Assembly (NCBI RefSeq): GCF_012489685.1
Contig: NC_080041.1
Span: 98,629,205 to 98,693,204 of the forward strand
DNA: 64,000 nt
Reading direction: 5' to 3'
From: Lotus japonicus
Lineage: Eukaryota; Streptophyta; Magnoliopsida; Fabales; Fabaceae
Shown here: piece by piece, positions 22,202-32,432 of the stretch
Layout: the number at the start of each line of letters is the position of its first letter
Position numbering within the stretch: position 1 is the stretch's first letter
Made by a program: the position numbers and the translations under genes
The notes under the pieces: model-generated
What the model was told of the DNA's origin: nothing
The model's database searches: none
Seen by the model: the letters and a program-made list of their open reading frames with translations, nothing else

Positions 22202-22618
22202 CAGGGCCGGTCCCGACATTTTGGAGGCCCTGGACAAATAATAAAATTGGATCCCTAATAATTTTTAATGTTCGAAATTTCATCAGAATCATTATGTTGG
22301 TTCGTTTGGCAACTGACCTCTTGAAACCCGCCCAGGGGTCGCGTATTCGAATCCAAGCAACGCGATTTTTTCAATTCAAATTAATTAACAAATAACATGT
22401 CAAAAGCCAAAAGGTGGAATTCGAACCCAATACATAAAAGTAACATACACAATTACTAACCACTAGACCAACTCAAGTCATTGATAACATCATGAACATT
22501 AATTATTATAAATAAATTTTATTTTAGGGGAAAGTTTAATAAGATTTTTTTGGGGGGCCCTTTCTTTTTGGAGGCCCTGGGCTGTGGGCCTGCTTGCACA
22601 GGCCCAGGGCCGGCCCTG
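22202..22618. mobile_element. Non-autonomous hAT element (417 bp)
   Basis: Ends are CAGGGCCGGTCCCG and the complement of GGGCCGGCCCTG, flanked by a perfect 8-bp duplication CTTCTACC (22194-22201 and 22619-22626). GGAGGCCCTGG is repeated in inverse orientation inside both ends. The interior carries GTATTCGAATCC, which looks like a tRNA B box, but no transposase. Confidence 0.9.
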
Positions 22619-22734
22619 CTTCTACCTGTGATAACAAAGTCACATGGCAACAAGAGCGTGTTTGGTTTTCAGTTGAGTGAATGTGCAGCTGTGTAGTCAG
22701 GTCATGTATTGTAGGACCCCTTGGGGGTACCTTA

Positions 22735-22830
22735 CATTGAAGAAGAGGTCGTCCTCAAAAGGCTTCTTTCTGAACTCTACCAATGAAGCAATATATGATG
22801 CTATTGCGGAGGCGATTTCCGGCGTGCCCG
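22735..22830 (-). pseudogene. Fragment related to the Sirevirus antisense ORF
   Basis: Read on the minus strand, about 30 codons give ASYIASLVEFRKKPFEDDLF then a N.RYPQG tail. This aligns with the start of the antisense ORF at 35499-35891 (ASYIVALEELRKKAFEEDLF, N.RHPEG). Seventeen of about 29 positions agree by eye. The rest of that ORF is not recognisable here. Confidence 0.5.
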
Positions 22831-22839
22831 CAACACCAC

Positions 22840-23281
22840 ATGAGCCACCATCTTCTCATTTTTTTCCTTCCTTGTGCAGCACCACCACTTCTTCTTCCTC
22901 TCTCCATGAGACCACCACCGCTGGCCACCCACAACATCACCATGGACAGCCACAAGCTTTCTTCCAACGAGTCCTGCGGCCCCAAACACGCGAGCCACCA
23001 TCACCACGCAAGCTTCTTCTCTTCATGGCCGTGAAGCCATCACCATCATCATGGTGGGAAAAAACTACTGATACGGCTAGAAAATGCCTAGAAAACCAAA
23101 TTTTAACCAACACTTACCTAGGTAAGGAGGCATGCTGTCTCTGCAATGGGGAGCTTCGCTCACCTTTCCCCTGGTCCTCAAGATGTGCAAACTGTCGCTT
23201 GAACCGATCAACCCCACATGTAAATACTAAGCTCATCAAGAGGTTTATAAAGATGAGAAGCCAAAGGCTGTAAAATCTAAC
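22840..23281. other. GC-rich stretch, no gene recognised
   Basis: A 198-codon plus-strand frame (22677-23273) is open but has low-complexity His/Pro/Ser content and overlaps the antisense fragment at 22735-22830. Overlapping frames on both strands are equally open, which points to base composition, not coding. Confidence 0.4.
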
Positions 23282-23398
23282 CTTCAGAGCGTCATCTATG
23301 CTCGTAGCTTCAAGAATGTCTCTAGAAATGAAGTTGCGCCCAATCCCACCAGCCACTATCTCGTCTTCAACAGGGGGTACTGAATTCAAGGTGAATGC
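23282..23398 (-). pseudogene. Single exon resembling peptidase C45/acyltransferase (AAT-type) proteins
   Basis: A 39-codon block is cleanly bounded by a CAG acceptor (23401-23399) and a GT donor (23281-23280). It reads [20 protein letters not shown] then [19 protein letters not shown]. Plant relatives of penicillin acyltransferase (peptidase family C45) have a similar AFT.N...P......G..RNF..R..L.A.S..DA segment, which is the basis of the call. Neighbouring exons were not found, so this is an isolated exon from a genomic duplication. Confidence 0.5.
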
Positions 23399-23962
23399 CT
23401 GACAATCACAAAGCAACTTTAATACTTTAACATTTGTTTGTGAAGTTTGAACATCAAGCCAAAGGCTGTAAAATCCTTTTTTCCTGGAATTAACATTAAA
23501 TAAAATAAATATGCTGAGGTTTAAGCAACCAGGTTACAGAAAACCTTAAACAACAAAAATGCTATGAAATTGAAGCCTTGTCAAATTGGAGCAGAGTCTT
23601 AACTATCCATCCATTGTTTAGAATAAAAAAAGATAGATTCCTGGACCAGAAAATCAGAAATAATTATCTTTTAAGTTTTCAGTAGTTTCAATTTTACAAA
23701 ATATTCCCTAAGAATTGTTAATAACTGATTTTCCTTACTCTGAAACCATCCCTGCAACAGGCATTGTAATTTGTAACAAGTAACGACCTCCACCGTTTGC
23801 CAGTGAACAAATAGAAAGCCCACTTCTGAAATAATATAATGCTTAATTGTTATCTTCTTAACAAATTGAAAGCCCACTTCTGATGTATAAAAAACAAACA
23901 AATAGAAACCCATTCTAGATCTACAAAAAAAAAAGTATTCCATTCTATTATATTATAAATAA
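23399..23962. other. Intergenic, nothing recognised
   Basis: AT-rich sequence up to the Helitron 3' end. A short GAAAGCCCACTTCTGA direct repeat occurs twice (23814 and 23868). Confidence 0.4.
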
Positions 23963-24109
23963 CTAGTGTTATGACCCGTGCGCTGCACGGAATTTTAGAT
24001 TGAATTTTTTTAATAAATAAATTAGTTTTCATATATGTAATTTTTAAATTATAAATGAGTCAATCGTGTATTAGTTTTTCCTAAGCAAGACATTTACAGT
24101 GTTTGTTGT

Positions 24110-24589
24110 TTGCATGACTCATCCATTATACAAAGTTTAAGACCATGTCTTGAGCATACTCTCGAAAGGAAGAGCACAACTTGCGATAGCGTTTGTCCTT
24201 GACTTTTGTTTATGGTCATGGAAAAACATACTGCAATTGGAAACTGTCATCTTATGAATTTAATTGGAAATTTGGAATTAGAATGAATCAAGTCCATTCT
24301 TGAAATGTGCACTTTGTCATTAGCATTTGTTCTCGTGATAACAGTTGCACCAATAACATGTTCACCAAGGTCATCCACAGTTAACCTGGTTCCATTTCAT
24401 AAACCTACTGTTTGGTCTATATTTCTCAAAAGCATGATTGGAGTACTAACTTTCAATAATAGTTTGTGATTTAAGATTCCTAAACTTTTAGTGTCGTTCA
24501 AAAGTTTGTGGTAAACCACTCACTTCAGATTTCAGAATCCTCAACAGATCGCAAGGCAAAGTTAGAGCTTAGATATTTATGTTCTGGTG
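24110..24589 (-). pseudogene. Helitron helicase, C-terminal part
   Basis: Minus-strand translation gives helicase C-terminal motifs: LRNIDQ, NGTRLTVDDLGEHVIGATV, HISRMDL, QFPIAVCFSMTINKSQGQTL, then SRHGLKLCIMDES. MTINKSQGQ is the hallmark motif V/VI region of Pif1-family Helitron helicases. At least two in-frame stops are present. The reading resumes here after the Sirevirus insertion that cuts it from the rest at 37910. Confidence 0.82.
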
Positions 24590-24594
24590 CAACT

Positions 24595-25800
24595 TGTAAG
24601 ATCAAGTTTTGATCTAGTAGTACAACCCTATGTTTTGATGATTACAAGTTAACCTTTTGATATGAACAATTGTGGTACTCTAACGTGTTTTTCTGAGTGT
24701 GTTATTTACAGGCTCTGACCTCAACTCAATCTCACACAAATCAGAAGCACTGTGTATAAAGAGTGACCCAAGCAACGCTTTCGCATTCACCATGTTCAGT
24801 ATGAACAGTGGAAAAGCTTCAGAAGTTCTGAAGTTATACAAACTCTGATGAGGACTCAGTCACTAGAAGCTCTGAAGATCCAGAAGTTCTGATAACCAAG
24901 AAACACTGAAGGTTCAGATGTTCTGATGGTGTAGAAGACTCTGAAGTTGCAGAAGCTGAATAGTGGAAACTCTGAAGTCCAGAAGCAAGAAACTCTGAAG
25001 GCCATGTTCTTCCCTCTGAGTTCAGAATCAGAAGATACAATGGTCAGAGGATCTGTGCTTTCCCTCTGACTCTGATCAACCGGCTTCACAAGTTCCAATA
25101 TGAAGCATTCCCCTGATCAGAAGTCTCCTAGGTTTAAAGGTCGCGTCGCTATCCAAGTACAAAAGCTACTGTACCTTCCTGACGACCTACCTAACGTTCT
25201 CAGCCACAGCAGAAGCTGGATTTTCCAGAACTGCCCTCCAACGGTAGCATTTCCCATGCATCGCTCAACCCTAATCCTTGGAGTATATAAAGAGGCTGAA
25301 GACTGAAAGAAACGGCTAGAAGCATTCACATACGCAAGACAATCTTAAATTCTTCTAAGTTTTCTTTCATCTGAAATTCATTGAGTTTACTATTAGCTTT
25401 TTAGAAGCAAATCTCTTGTAAACAATTCTTTGATAAACAGTTTGTTTAGTTCCTTTAGGAGATCAAGGTTGATCGGATCCTAGAGAAGACTAAGAGAGTG
25501 AATCTTAGTGTGAGCTAAGTCAGTGTAATTGTTAGTCACTTGTAGGTTTCAAGTGCAGTTGTAACTCTTACCTGATTAGTGGATTGCCTTCATTCTAAGA
25601 AGGAAGAAATCACCTTAACGGGTGGACTGGAGTAGCTTGAGTGATTTATCAAGTGAACCAGGATAAAATCCTTGTGTGCTTTTCTATCTCTTATCTTTGG
25701 CACTTAAGTTCTCGAAAGATTTGTCAAAATCTTTAAGGTGGAAGTTTTATACTGAAAACGTTATTCAAACCCCCCCTTTCTACCGTTTTTCATACCTTCA
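24595..25800 (+). repeat. 5' LTR of the Sirevirus
   Basis: Starts TGTAAGATCAAG and ends CATACCTTCA. U3 carries a dense run of CTCTGAAG/CAGAAG words (about 24830-25030). TATATAAA at 25284-25291 is the probable TATA box, with transcription starting some 30 bp later. Confidence 0.95.
25284..25291 (+). promoter_or_regulatory. TATA box of the 5' LTR
   Basis: GGAGTATATAAAGAGG context, conserved in the 3' LTR (at about 37388) and, as TATATATAG, in the nested solo LTR (about 30150). Confidence 0.75.
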
Positions 25801-25802
25801 AT

Positions 25803-25814
25803 TGGTATCAGAGC
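25803..25814 (+). other. Primer binding site (initiator tRNA-Met)
   Basis: TGGTATCAGAGC lies two bases after the 5' LTR and is the standard primer site of plant copia elements, complementary to the 3' end of initiator tRNA-Met. Confidence 0.93.
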
Positions 25815-25872
25815 GCAAGTTCTGATTACCACACCTAACAGTGTTCAGTGATCCGGGCCGGTGTGAAAAAAA

Positions 25873-27783
25873 ATGGCTGCCACCACCAGTGAAACTCAAA
25901 GAGATGGTTACAATGCAAAGCCTCCTATGTTCGACGGTCAAAGGTTCGAATATTGGAAAGATAGACTGGAAAGTTTCTTTCTGGGTTTCGATGCAGATCT
26001 CTGGGATATTATTGTGGATGGCTACGAGCGTCCAGTTGATGCAGATGGCAAGAAGATCCCAAGGTCAGAGATGACTGCAGATCAAAAGAAGCTGTACTCA
26101 CAACATCACAAAGCAAGAGCAATTCTTCTAAGTGCTATTTCCTATGAAGAGTACCAGAAGATTACAGATCGTGAGTTTGCAAAAGGCATTTTCGAATCTC
26201 TGAAGATGTCTCATGAAGGAAACAAGAAAGTCAAAGAATCAAAGGCATTGTCTTTGATCCAAAAGTATGAATCCTTCATCATGGAGCCAAATGAGTCCAT
26301 TGAAGAAATGTTCTCCAGATTTCAGTTGCTTGTAGCTGGCATACGACCTCTCAACAAGAGCTACACAACAAAAGATCATGTCATAAGGGTCATCAGGTGT
26401 CTTCCTGAAAGTTGGATGCCTTTGGTGACTTCAATAGAGCTCACGAGAGACGTTGAGAATATGAGTTTAGAAGAACTCATCAGCATTTTGAAATGCCATG
26501 AGCTGAAGCGCTCAGAGATGCAAGATCTGAGGAAAAAGTCCATAGCCTTGAAATCCAAATCTGAAAAGGCTAAGGTTGAGAAGTCAAAAGCTCTTCAAGC
26601 TGAAGAAGAGGAATCTGAAGAAGCGTTAGAAGATTCTGATGAAGATGAGCTGACTCTGATCTCCAAGAGACTCAACCGCATCTGGAAGCACAGGCAGAGC
26701 AAGTACAAAGGCTCTGGGAAGGCAAAAGGAAAGTATGAGTCCTCAGGCCAGAAGAAGTCATCAATCAAGGAAGTCACATGTTTTGAGTGCAAAGAATCAG
26801 GGCACTACAAAAGTGACTGTCCAAAGTTGAAGAAGGACAAGAAGCCAAAGAAGCACTTCAAGACAAAGAAGAGTCTGATGGTGACATTTGATGAATCAGA
26901 GTCAGAGGATGTTGACTCTGATGGTGAAGTCCAAGGACTCATGGCTATTGTCAAAGACAAAGGAGCAGAGTCAAAGGAAGTTGTTGACTCTGACTCAGAA
27001 TCAGAAGGAGATCCTAACTCAGACGATGAAAATGAGGTATTCGCTTCTTTCTCTACCTCTGAACTGAAACATGCATTGTCTGATATTATGGATAAGTATA
27101 ACTCCTTATTGTCTAAGCATAAGAAGCTGAAAAAGAACGTATCTGCTGTTTCCAAGACTCCTTCTGAACATGAGAAAATTATTTCTGATTTGAAAAATGA
27201 TAATCATGCCTTGATCAATTCTAACTCTGTGCTTAAGAACCAAATTGCTAAGTTAGAAGAAATTGTTGCATGTGATGCCTCTGATTGTAGAAATGAATCT
27301 AAGTATGAAAAGTCTTTTCAAAGATTCCTAGCTAAAAGCGTGGATAGAAGCTTAATGGCTTCAATGATCTATGGCGTAAGCAGAAATGGAATGCATGGCA
27401 TTGACTATTCTAAACCAATTAGAAATGAGCCCTCTGTGTCTAAAGCTAAATCCTTGTATGAATGCTTTGTTCCCTCTGGTACCATATTGCCTGATCCTGT
27501 ACCTGCTAAAGTTGCTAAACATCCTCTTAAAAAGGGATCCTTCTCTATGACTAAATATCATGCAAATATTCCTTTAAAATATCATGTTGAGACACCCAAG
27601 GTGATCAGAACCTCTGGGGTAACTAACAAGAGAGGACCCAGAAAGTGGGTACCTAAGGACAAGATTATCTATGTTGCAGATATCCTTGATAGCTCCACTG
27701 AAACACCAATCATGGTATCTGGACAGTGGATGCTCGCGTCACATGACGGGAGAAAAGCGTATGTTCCGAGAGCTGAAACTTAA
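25873..27783 (+). CDS. gag: Sirevirus Gag (636 aa)
   Basis: The nucleocapsid-type protein begins MAATTSETQRDGYNAKPPMF, with a UBN2/DUF4219-like capsid region (about residues 15-200: FEYWKDRLESFF, ESFIMEPNESIEEMFSRFQL). A Lys-rich linker and one CCHC zinc knuckle, CFECKESGHYKSDC (about 304-317), follow. Then come an acidic Ser/Asp/Glu-rich stretch and a coiled-coil segment (LLSKHKKLKKN; LKNQIAKLEEI). The frame is intact. Its last 110 bases overlap the start of the pol frame, which lies one base forward. The ATG at 25873 is the first good start after the primer site. Confidence 0.93.
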   Translation: MAATTSETQRDGYNAKPPMFDGQRFEYWKDRLESFFLGFDADLWDIIVDGYERPVDADGKKIPRSEMTADQKKLYSQHHKARAILLSAISYEEYQKITDREFAKGIFESLKMSHEGNKKVKESKALSLIQKYESFIMEPNESIEEMFSRFQLLVAGIRPLNKSYTTKDHVIRVIRCLPESWMPLVTSIELTRDVENMSLEELISILKCHELKRSEMQDLRKKSIALKSKSEKAKVEKSKALQAEEEESEEALEDSDEDELTLISKRLNRIWKHRQSKYKGSGKAKGKYESSGQKKSSIKEVTCFECKESGHYKSDCPKLKKDKKPKKHFKTKKSLMVTFDESESEDVDSDGEVQGLMAIVKDKGAESKEVVDSDSESEGDPNSDDENEVFASFSTSELKHALSDIMDKYNSLLSKHKKLKKNVSAVSKTPSEHEKIISDLKNDNHALINSNSVLKNQIAKLEEIVACDASDCRNESKYEKSFQRFLAKSVDRSLMASMIYGVSRNGMHGIDYSKPIRNEPSVSKAKSLYECFVPSGTILPDPVPAKVAKHPLKKGSFSMTKYHANIPLKYHVETPKVIRTSGVTNKRGPRKWVPKDKIIYVADILDSSTETPIMVSGQWMLASHDGRKAYVPRAET

Positions 27784-29461
27784 GCCTGGAGGCGAAGTTG
27801 GCTTTGGAGGAAATGAAAAGGGTAAAATTGTTGGTACTGGTACTATTTGTGTAGATAGTAGTCCATGCATTGATAATGTGTTATTGGTAGACGGCTTAAC
27901 ACATAACTTATTGTCTATAAGTCAATTAGCCGACAAGGGTTATGCTGTTATATTCAATCAAAAGTCCTGCCGGGCTGTAAGTCAGATCGATGGCTCTGTT
28001 CTGTTTAACAGCAAGAGGAAGAACAACATTTATAAGATCAGATTATCTGAGTTGGAGGCTCAGAATGTGAAGTGCCTTCTGTCTGTTAATGAAGAGCAGT
28101 GGGTATGGCATAGACGGTTAGGGCATGCCAGTATGAGAAAGATTTCTCAGCTGAGCAAGCTAAACCTTGTCAGGGGCTTACCCAATCTAAAGTTCGCTTC
28201 AGACGCTCTTTGTGAAGCATGTCAGAAAGGCAAATTCACAAAAGTCCCTTTCAAGGCAAAGAATGTTGTCTCAACCTCAAGGCCGTTAGAACTTCTGCAT
28301 ATCGACCTTTTTGGACCAGTGAAAACTGAGTCTATAGGTGGCAAGAGATATGGGATGGTTATCGTTGATGACTATAGCCGCTGGACATGGGTAAAGTTTC
28401 TAACCCGCAAGGATGAGTCTCATGCTGTGTTCTCTACCTTCATTGCTCAAGTGCAAAACGAGAAGGCTTGTAGGATTGTGCGTGTCAGAAGTGACCATGG
28501 TGGAGAGTTTGAGAATGACAAGTTTGAGAGTCTGTTTGATTCATATGGAATTGCACATGATTTCTCTTGTCCCAGAACTCCTCAACAAAATGGTGTTGTT
28601 GAGAGGAAGAACAGAACTCTTCAGGAGATGGCTAGAACCATGCTCCAAGAAACTGGCATGGCTAAGCACTTTTGGGCAGAGGCAGTAAATACAGCATGTT
28701 ACATTCAGAACAGAATCTCTGTGAGACCAATTCTGAATAAGACTCCTTATGAATTGTGGAAGAACATAAAACCCAACATTTCTTATTTTCATCCTTTTGG
28801 CTGTGTTTGTTATGTTCTCAATACTAAGGATAGATTGCATAAATTTGATACTAAGTCTTCTAAGTGTCTATTACTCGGTTACTCTGAGAGATCTAAAGGT
28901 TTTCGATTTTATAATACTGATGCTAAGACTATTGAAGAATCTATTCATGTTAGATTTTATGATAAGCTTGACTCTGACCAGTCAAAGCTAGTTGAAAAGT
29001 TTGCAGATTTAAGCATTAATGTTTCTGACAAAGGCAAAGCTCCAGAGGAAGATGAGCCAGAGGAAGATGAACCAGAGGAAGAAGCTGGTCCCTCTAACTC
29101 ACAAACTCTGAAGAAAAGCAGAATCACTGCAGCTCACCCTAAGGAATTGATTCTGGGCAACAAAGACGAACCAGTCAGAACCAGATCTGCCTTCAGACCT
29201 TCTGAAGAGACCTTGCTCAGTCTGAAAGGATTGGTGTCCTTAATTGAACCCAAGTCCATAGATGAAGCTCTTCAGGACAAGGATTGGATTCTGGCCATGG
29301 AAGAAGAACTGAATCAATTTTCCAAGAACGATGTTTGGAGCTTAGTGAAGAAACCTGAGAATGTCCATGTTATTGGAACGAAATGGGTATTCAGAAACAA
29401 GCTGAATGAGAAAGGAGATGTAGTCAGAAACAAGGCAAGGCTAGTTGCTCAAGACTACAGC
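27671..29461 (+). pseudogene. pol: Sirevirus Pol, 5' part: protease, integrase, start of RT
   Basis: In frame: protease motif WYLDSGCSRHMTG (about residues 15-27), GAG-pre-integrase HRRLGHASMRKISQL with the HHCC finger (CEACQKGK), integrase core (LHIDLFGP, SDHGGEFEN and a later Glu in GVVERKNRT, a D,D35E layout), then the RT entry WVFRNKLNEKGDVVRNKARL. The frame runs into the nested solo LTR at 29462 and meets a stop at 29477-29479. The ATG at 27671 is only the first Met of the frame; synthesis probably depends on a frame change from gag. Confidence 0.9.
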
Positions 29462-30669
29462 TGTAAGATCAAGTTTTGATCGAGTAGTACAACTCTATGT
29501 TTTGATGATTACAAGTTAACCTTTTGATATGAACAATTGTGGTACTCTAACGTGTTTTTCTGAGTGTGCTATTTACAGGCTCTGACCTCAACTCAATCTC
29601 ACACAAATCAGAAGCACTGTGTATAAAGAGTAACTCAAGCAACGCTTTCGCATTCACCATGTTCAGTATGAACAGTGGAAAAGCTTCAGAAGTTCTGAAG
29701 CTACACAAACTCTGATGTGGACTCAGTCGCTAGAAGCTCTGAAGATCCAGAAGTTCTGATAACCAAGAAACACTGAAGGTTCAGATGTTCTGATGGTGTA
29801 GAAGACTCTGAAGATCCAGAAGCTGAATAGTGGAAACTCTGAAGTCCAGAAGCAAGAAACTCTGAAGGCCATGTTCTTCCCTCTGAGTTCAGAATCAGAA
29901 GATACAATGGTCAGAGGATCTGTGCTTTCCCTCTGACTCTGATCAACCGGCTTCACAAGTTCCAACATGAAGTATTCCCCTGATCAGAAGTCTCCTAGGT
30001 TAAAAGGTCAAGTCGCTATCCAAGTACAAAAGCAAGTGTACCTTCCTGACGACCTACCTAACGTTCTCAGCCACAGCAGAAGCTGGATTTTCCAGAACTG
30101 CCCTCCAACGGTAGCATTTCCCATGCAACGCTCAACCCTAATCCTTGGAGTATATATAGAGGCTGAAGATTGAAAGAAGCGGTGTAGAAGTAACACATAC
30201 GCGCAAGACATATTCAAAATATTCTAAGCTTTCTTTCATCTGAAATTCATTGAGTTTACTATTAGCTTTTTAGAAGCAAATCTCTTGTAAACATTTCTTT
30301 GATAAACAGTTTGTTTAGTTCCTTTAGGAGATCAAGGTTGATCGGATCCTAGAGAAGACTAAGAGAGTGAATCTTAGTGTGAGCTAAGTCAGTGTAATTG
30401 TTAGTCACTTGTAGGTTTCAAGTGCAGTTGTAACTCTTACCTGATTAGTGGATTGCCTTCATTCTAAGAAGGAAGAAATCACCTTAACGGGTGGACTGGA
30501 GTAGCTTGAGTGATTTATCAAGTGAACCAGGATAAAATCCTTGTGTGCTTCTCTATCTCTTATCTTTAGCACTTAAGTTCTCGAAAGATTTGTCAAAATC
30601 TTTAAGGTGGAAGTTTTGTACTGAAAACGTTATTCAAACCCCCCCTTTCTACCGTTTTTCATACCTTCA
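29462..30669 (+). mobile_element. Nested solo LTR of the same Sirevirus family (1208 bp)
   Basis: It starts TGTAAGATCAAG, ends CATACCTTCA, and is flanked by ACAGC (29457-29461 and 30670-30674), so it is a true insertion. It differs from the host element's LTRs at many more sites than they differ from each other (for example GATCGAG, TATATATAG). It therefore came from another family member and lost its interior by LTR-LTR recombination after landing in pol. Confidence 0.95.
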
Positions 30670-30674
30670 ACAGC

Positions 30675-31988
30675 CAGCAGGAAGGAATAGACTACACTGA
30701 AACATTTGCTCCAGTAGCAAGACTGGAGGCAATCAGACTGTTGATCTCTTTCTCAGTAAATCACAACATAGTTCTACATCAGATGGACGTAAAGAGTGCC
30801 TTCCTAAATGGTTATATCTCAGAGGAAGTCTATGTTCATCAACCCCCAGGTTTTGAAGATGAGAAGAAACCAGACCATGTGTTCAAATTGAAGAAATCAC
30901 TCTACGGTCTGAAGCAAGCTCCCAGAGCATGGTATGAGAGACTTAGCTCATTCCTTCTGGAGAATGAGTTTGTAAGGGGTAAAGTAGATACAACTCTTTT
31001 TTGCAAGACTTATAAAGATGATATCTTAATTGTGCAAATTTATGTTGATGATATTATATTTGGTTCTGCTAATCAATCTCTATGCAAAGAATTTTCTGAG
31101 ATGATGCAGGCTGAATTTGAGATGAGTATGATGGGAGAATTAAAGTACTTTCTGGGAATACAAGTTGATCAAACACCAGAAGGAACATATATCCATCAGA
31201 GCAAGTACACTAAAGAACTTCTGAAGAAGTTCAATATGCTGGAATCTACAGTGGCCAAGACTCCAATGCATCCTACATGCATTCTGGAGAAAGAAGATAA
31301 AAGTGGTAAAGTATGTCAGAAGCTCTATCGTGGCATGATAGGTTCACTTCTATACTTAACTGCATCTAGGCCAGACATATTATTTAGTGTTCACTTATGT
31401 GCTCGTTTCCAATCAGATCCAAGGGAAACCCACTTAACTGCTGTTAAGAGGATCCTAAGGTATCTGAAAGGCACCACTAACCTTTGCTTGATGTATAAGA
31501 AAACATCAGAGTATAAGCTTTCAGGTTACTGTGATGCTGATTATGCTGGAGATAGAACAGAGAGAAAAAGTACTTCAGGAAATTGTCAATTTCTGGGAAG
31601 CAATCTAGTCTCATGGGCAAGCAAGAGGCAATCAACCATTGCACTATCAACTGCAGAGGCAGAATATATCTCAGCAGCAATATGCAGCACTCAGATGCTC
31701 TGGATGAAACATCAGCTGGAGGATTATCAGATCCTTGAGAGCAATATCCCAATCTATTGTGATAACACTGCTGCAATCTCATTGAGTAAAAATCCTATCC
31801 TGCATTCAAGGGCAAAGCACATTGAGGTAAAGTATCACTTTATTAGAGATTATGTACAGAAGGGCGTACTTCTTCTGAAGTTTGTTGATACTGACCATCA
31901 ATGGGCAGATATCTTTACAAAGCCCTTAGCAGAGGATAGATTTAATTTTATTCTGAAAAATCTAAACATGGACTTTTGTCCAGAGTGA
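30675..31988 (+). pseudogene. pol: Sirevirus Pol, 3' part: reverse transcriptase and RNase H
   Basis: Open from the solo-LTR junction: EGIDYTETFAPVARLEAIRL, AFLNGYISEEVYVHQPPGF, SLYGLKQAPRAWYERL, catalytic YVDDIIFG, LKYFLGIQ, then RNase H with YCDADYAGD, STSGNCQFLG, STAEAEYI, YCDNTAAI and the end FTKPLAEDRF. All active-site acids are present and the frame ends at TGA 31986-31988. It is cut from its 5' half only by the solo LTR. The remnant has no proper start; the first Met is at 30741. Confidence 0.92.
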
Positions 31989-32432
31989 AGATGGATCAGA
32001 ACCTCTGACTATGATACTTCTTGATCAGAAGATGTCTAGTCCAGAAGGTAACTCAATCAGAGTGTGTGTACCCACTGGTACTGACTCTGAAGCTGAGACA
32101 ACAACACGTGTGTCAGTATTTCTGATGCATAGTTCCTTGTGCCCGTGTGACAGTCTGTTATGATTGCGTGTAGATGTGCTTCTCTCCTGTGTGTGATTTG
32201 TGTATTTTACTGTTACTATCTATCTTTAATTTTCAACCGTTGATCTTAAAGTGCTTTTTGAATCAACAACGGTTATTTGATAAAACCCACTATACACACA
32301 CGATCTCGTTCACTTCCGGTTTTTACTCTCGCTCTCTCTGCTTTTCAAAACCGCTTATTCTCGATTTCTCTCTCGATCTCTCTTCATCTTTCAACCTTCA
32401 TCTTCTACCTCAAACCTTCAACCGCTTCAAAA

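Noticed and set aside
22320..22375. tRNA gene suggested by GTATTCGAATCC
   Set aside because: Only a B-box-like word; no acceptor stem or A box at tRNA spacing, and it lies inside a hAT element.
22677..23273. 198-codon plus-strand frame
   Set aside because: Low complexity (His/Pro/Ser), no family resemblance, overlaps the antisense-ORF-related fragment at 22735-22830.
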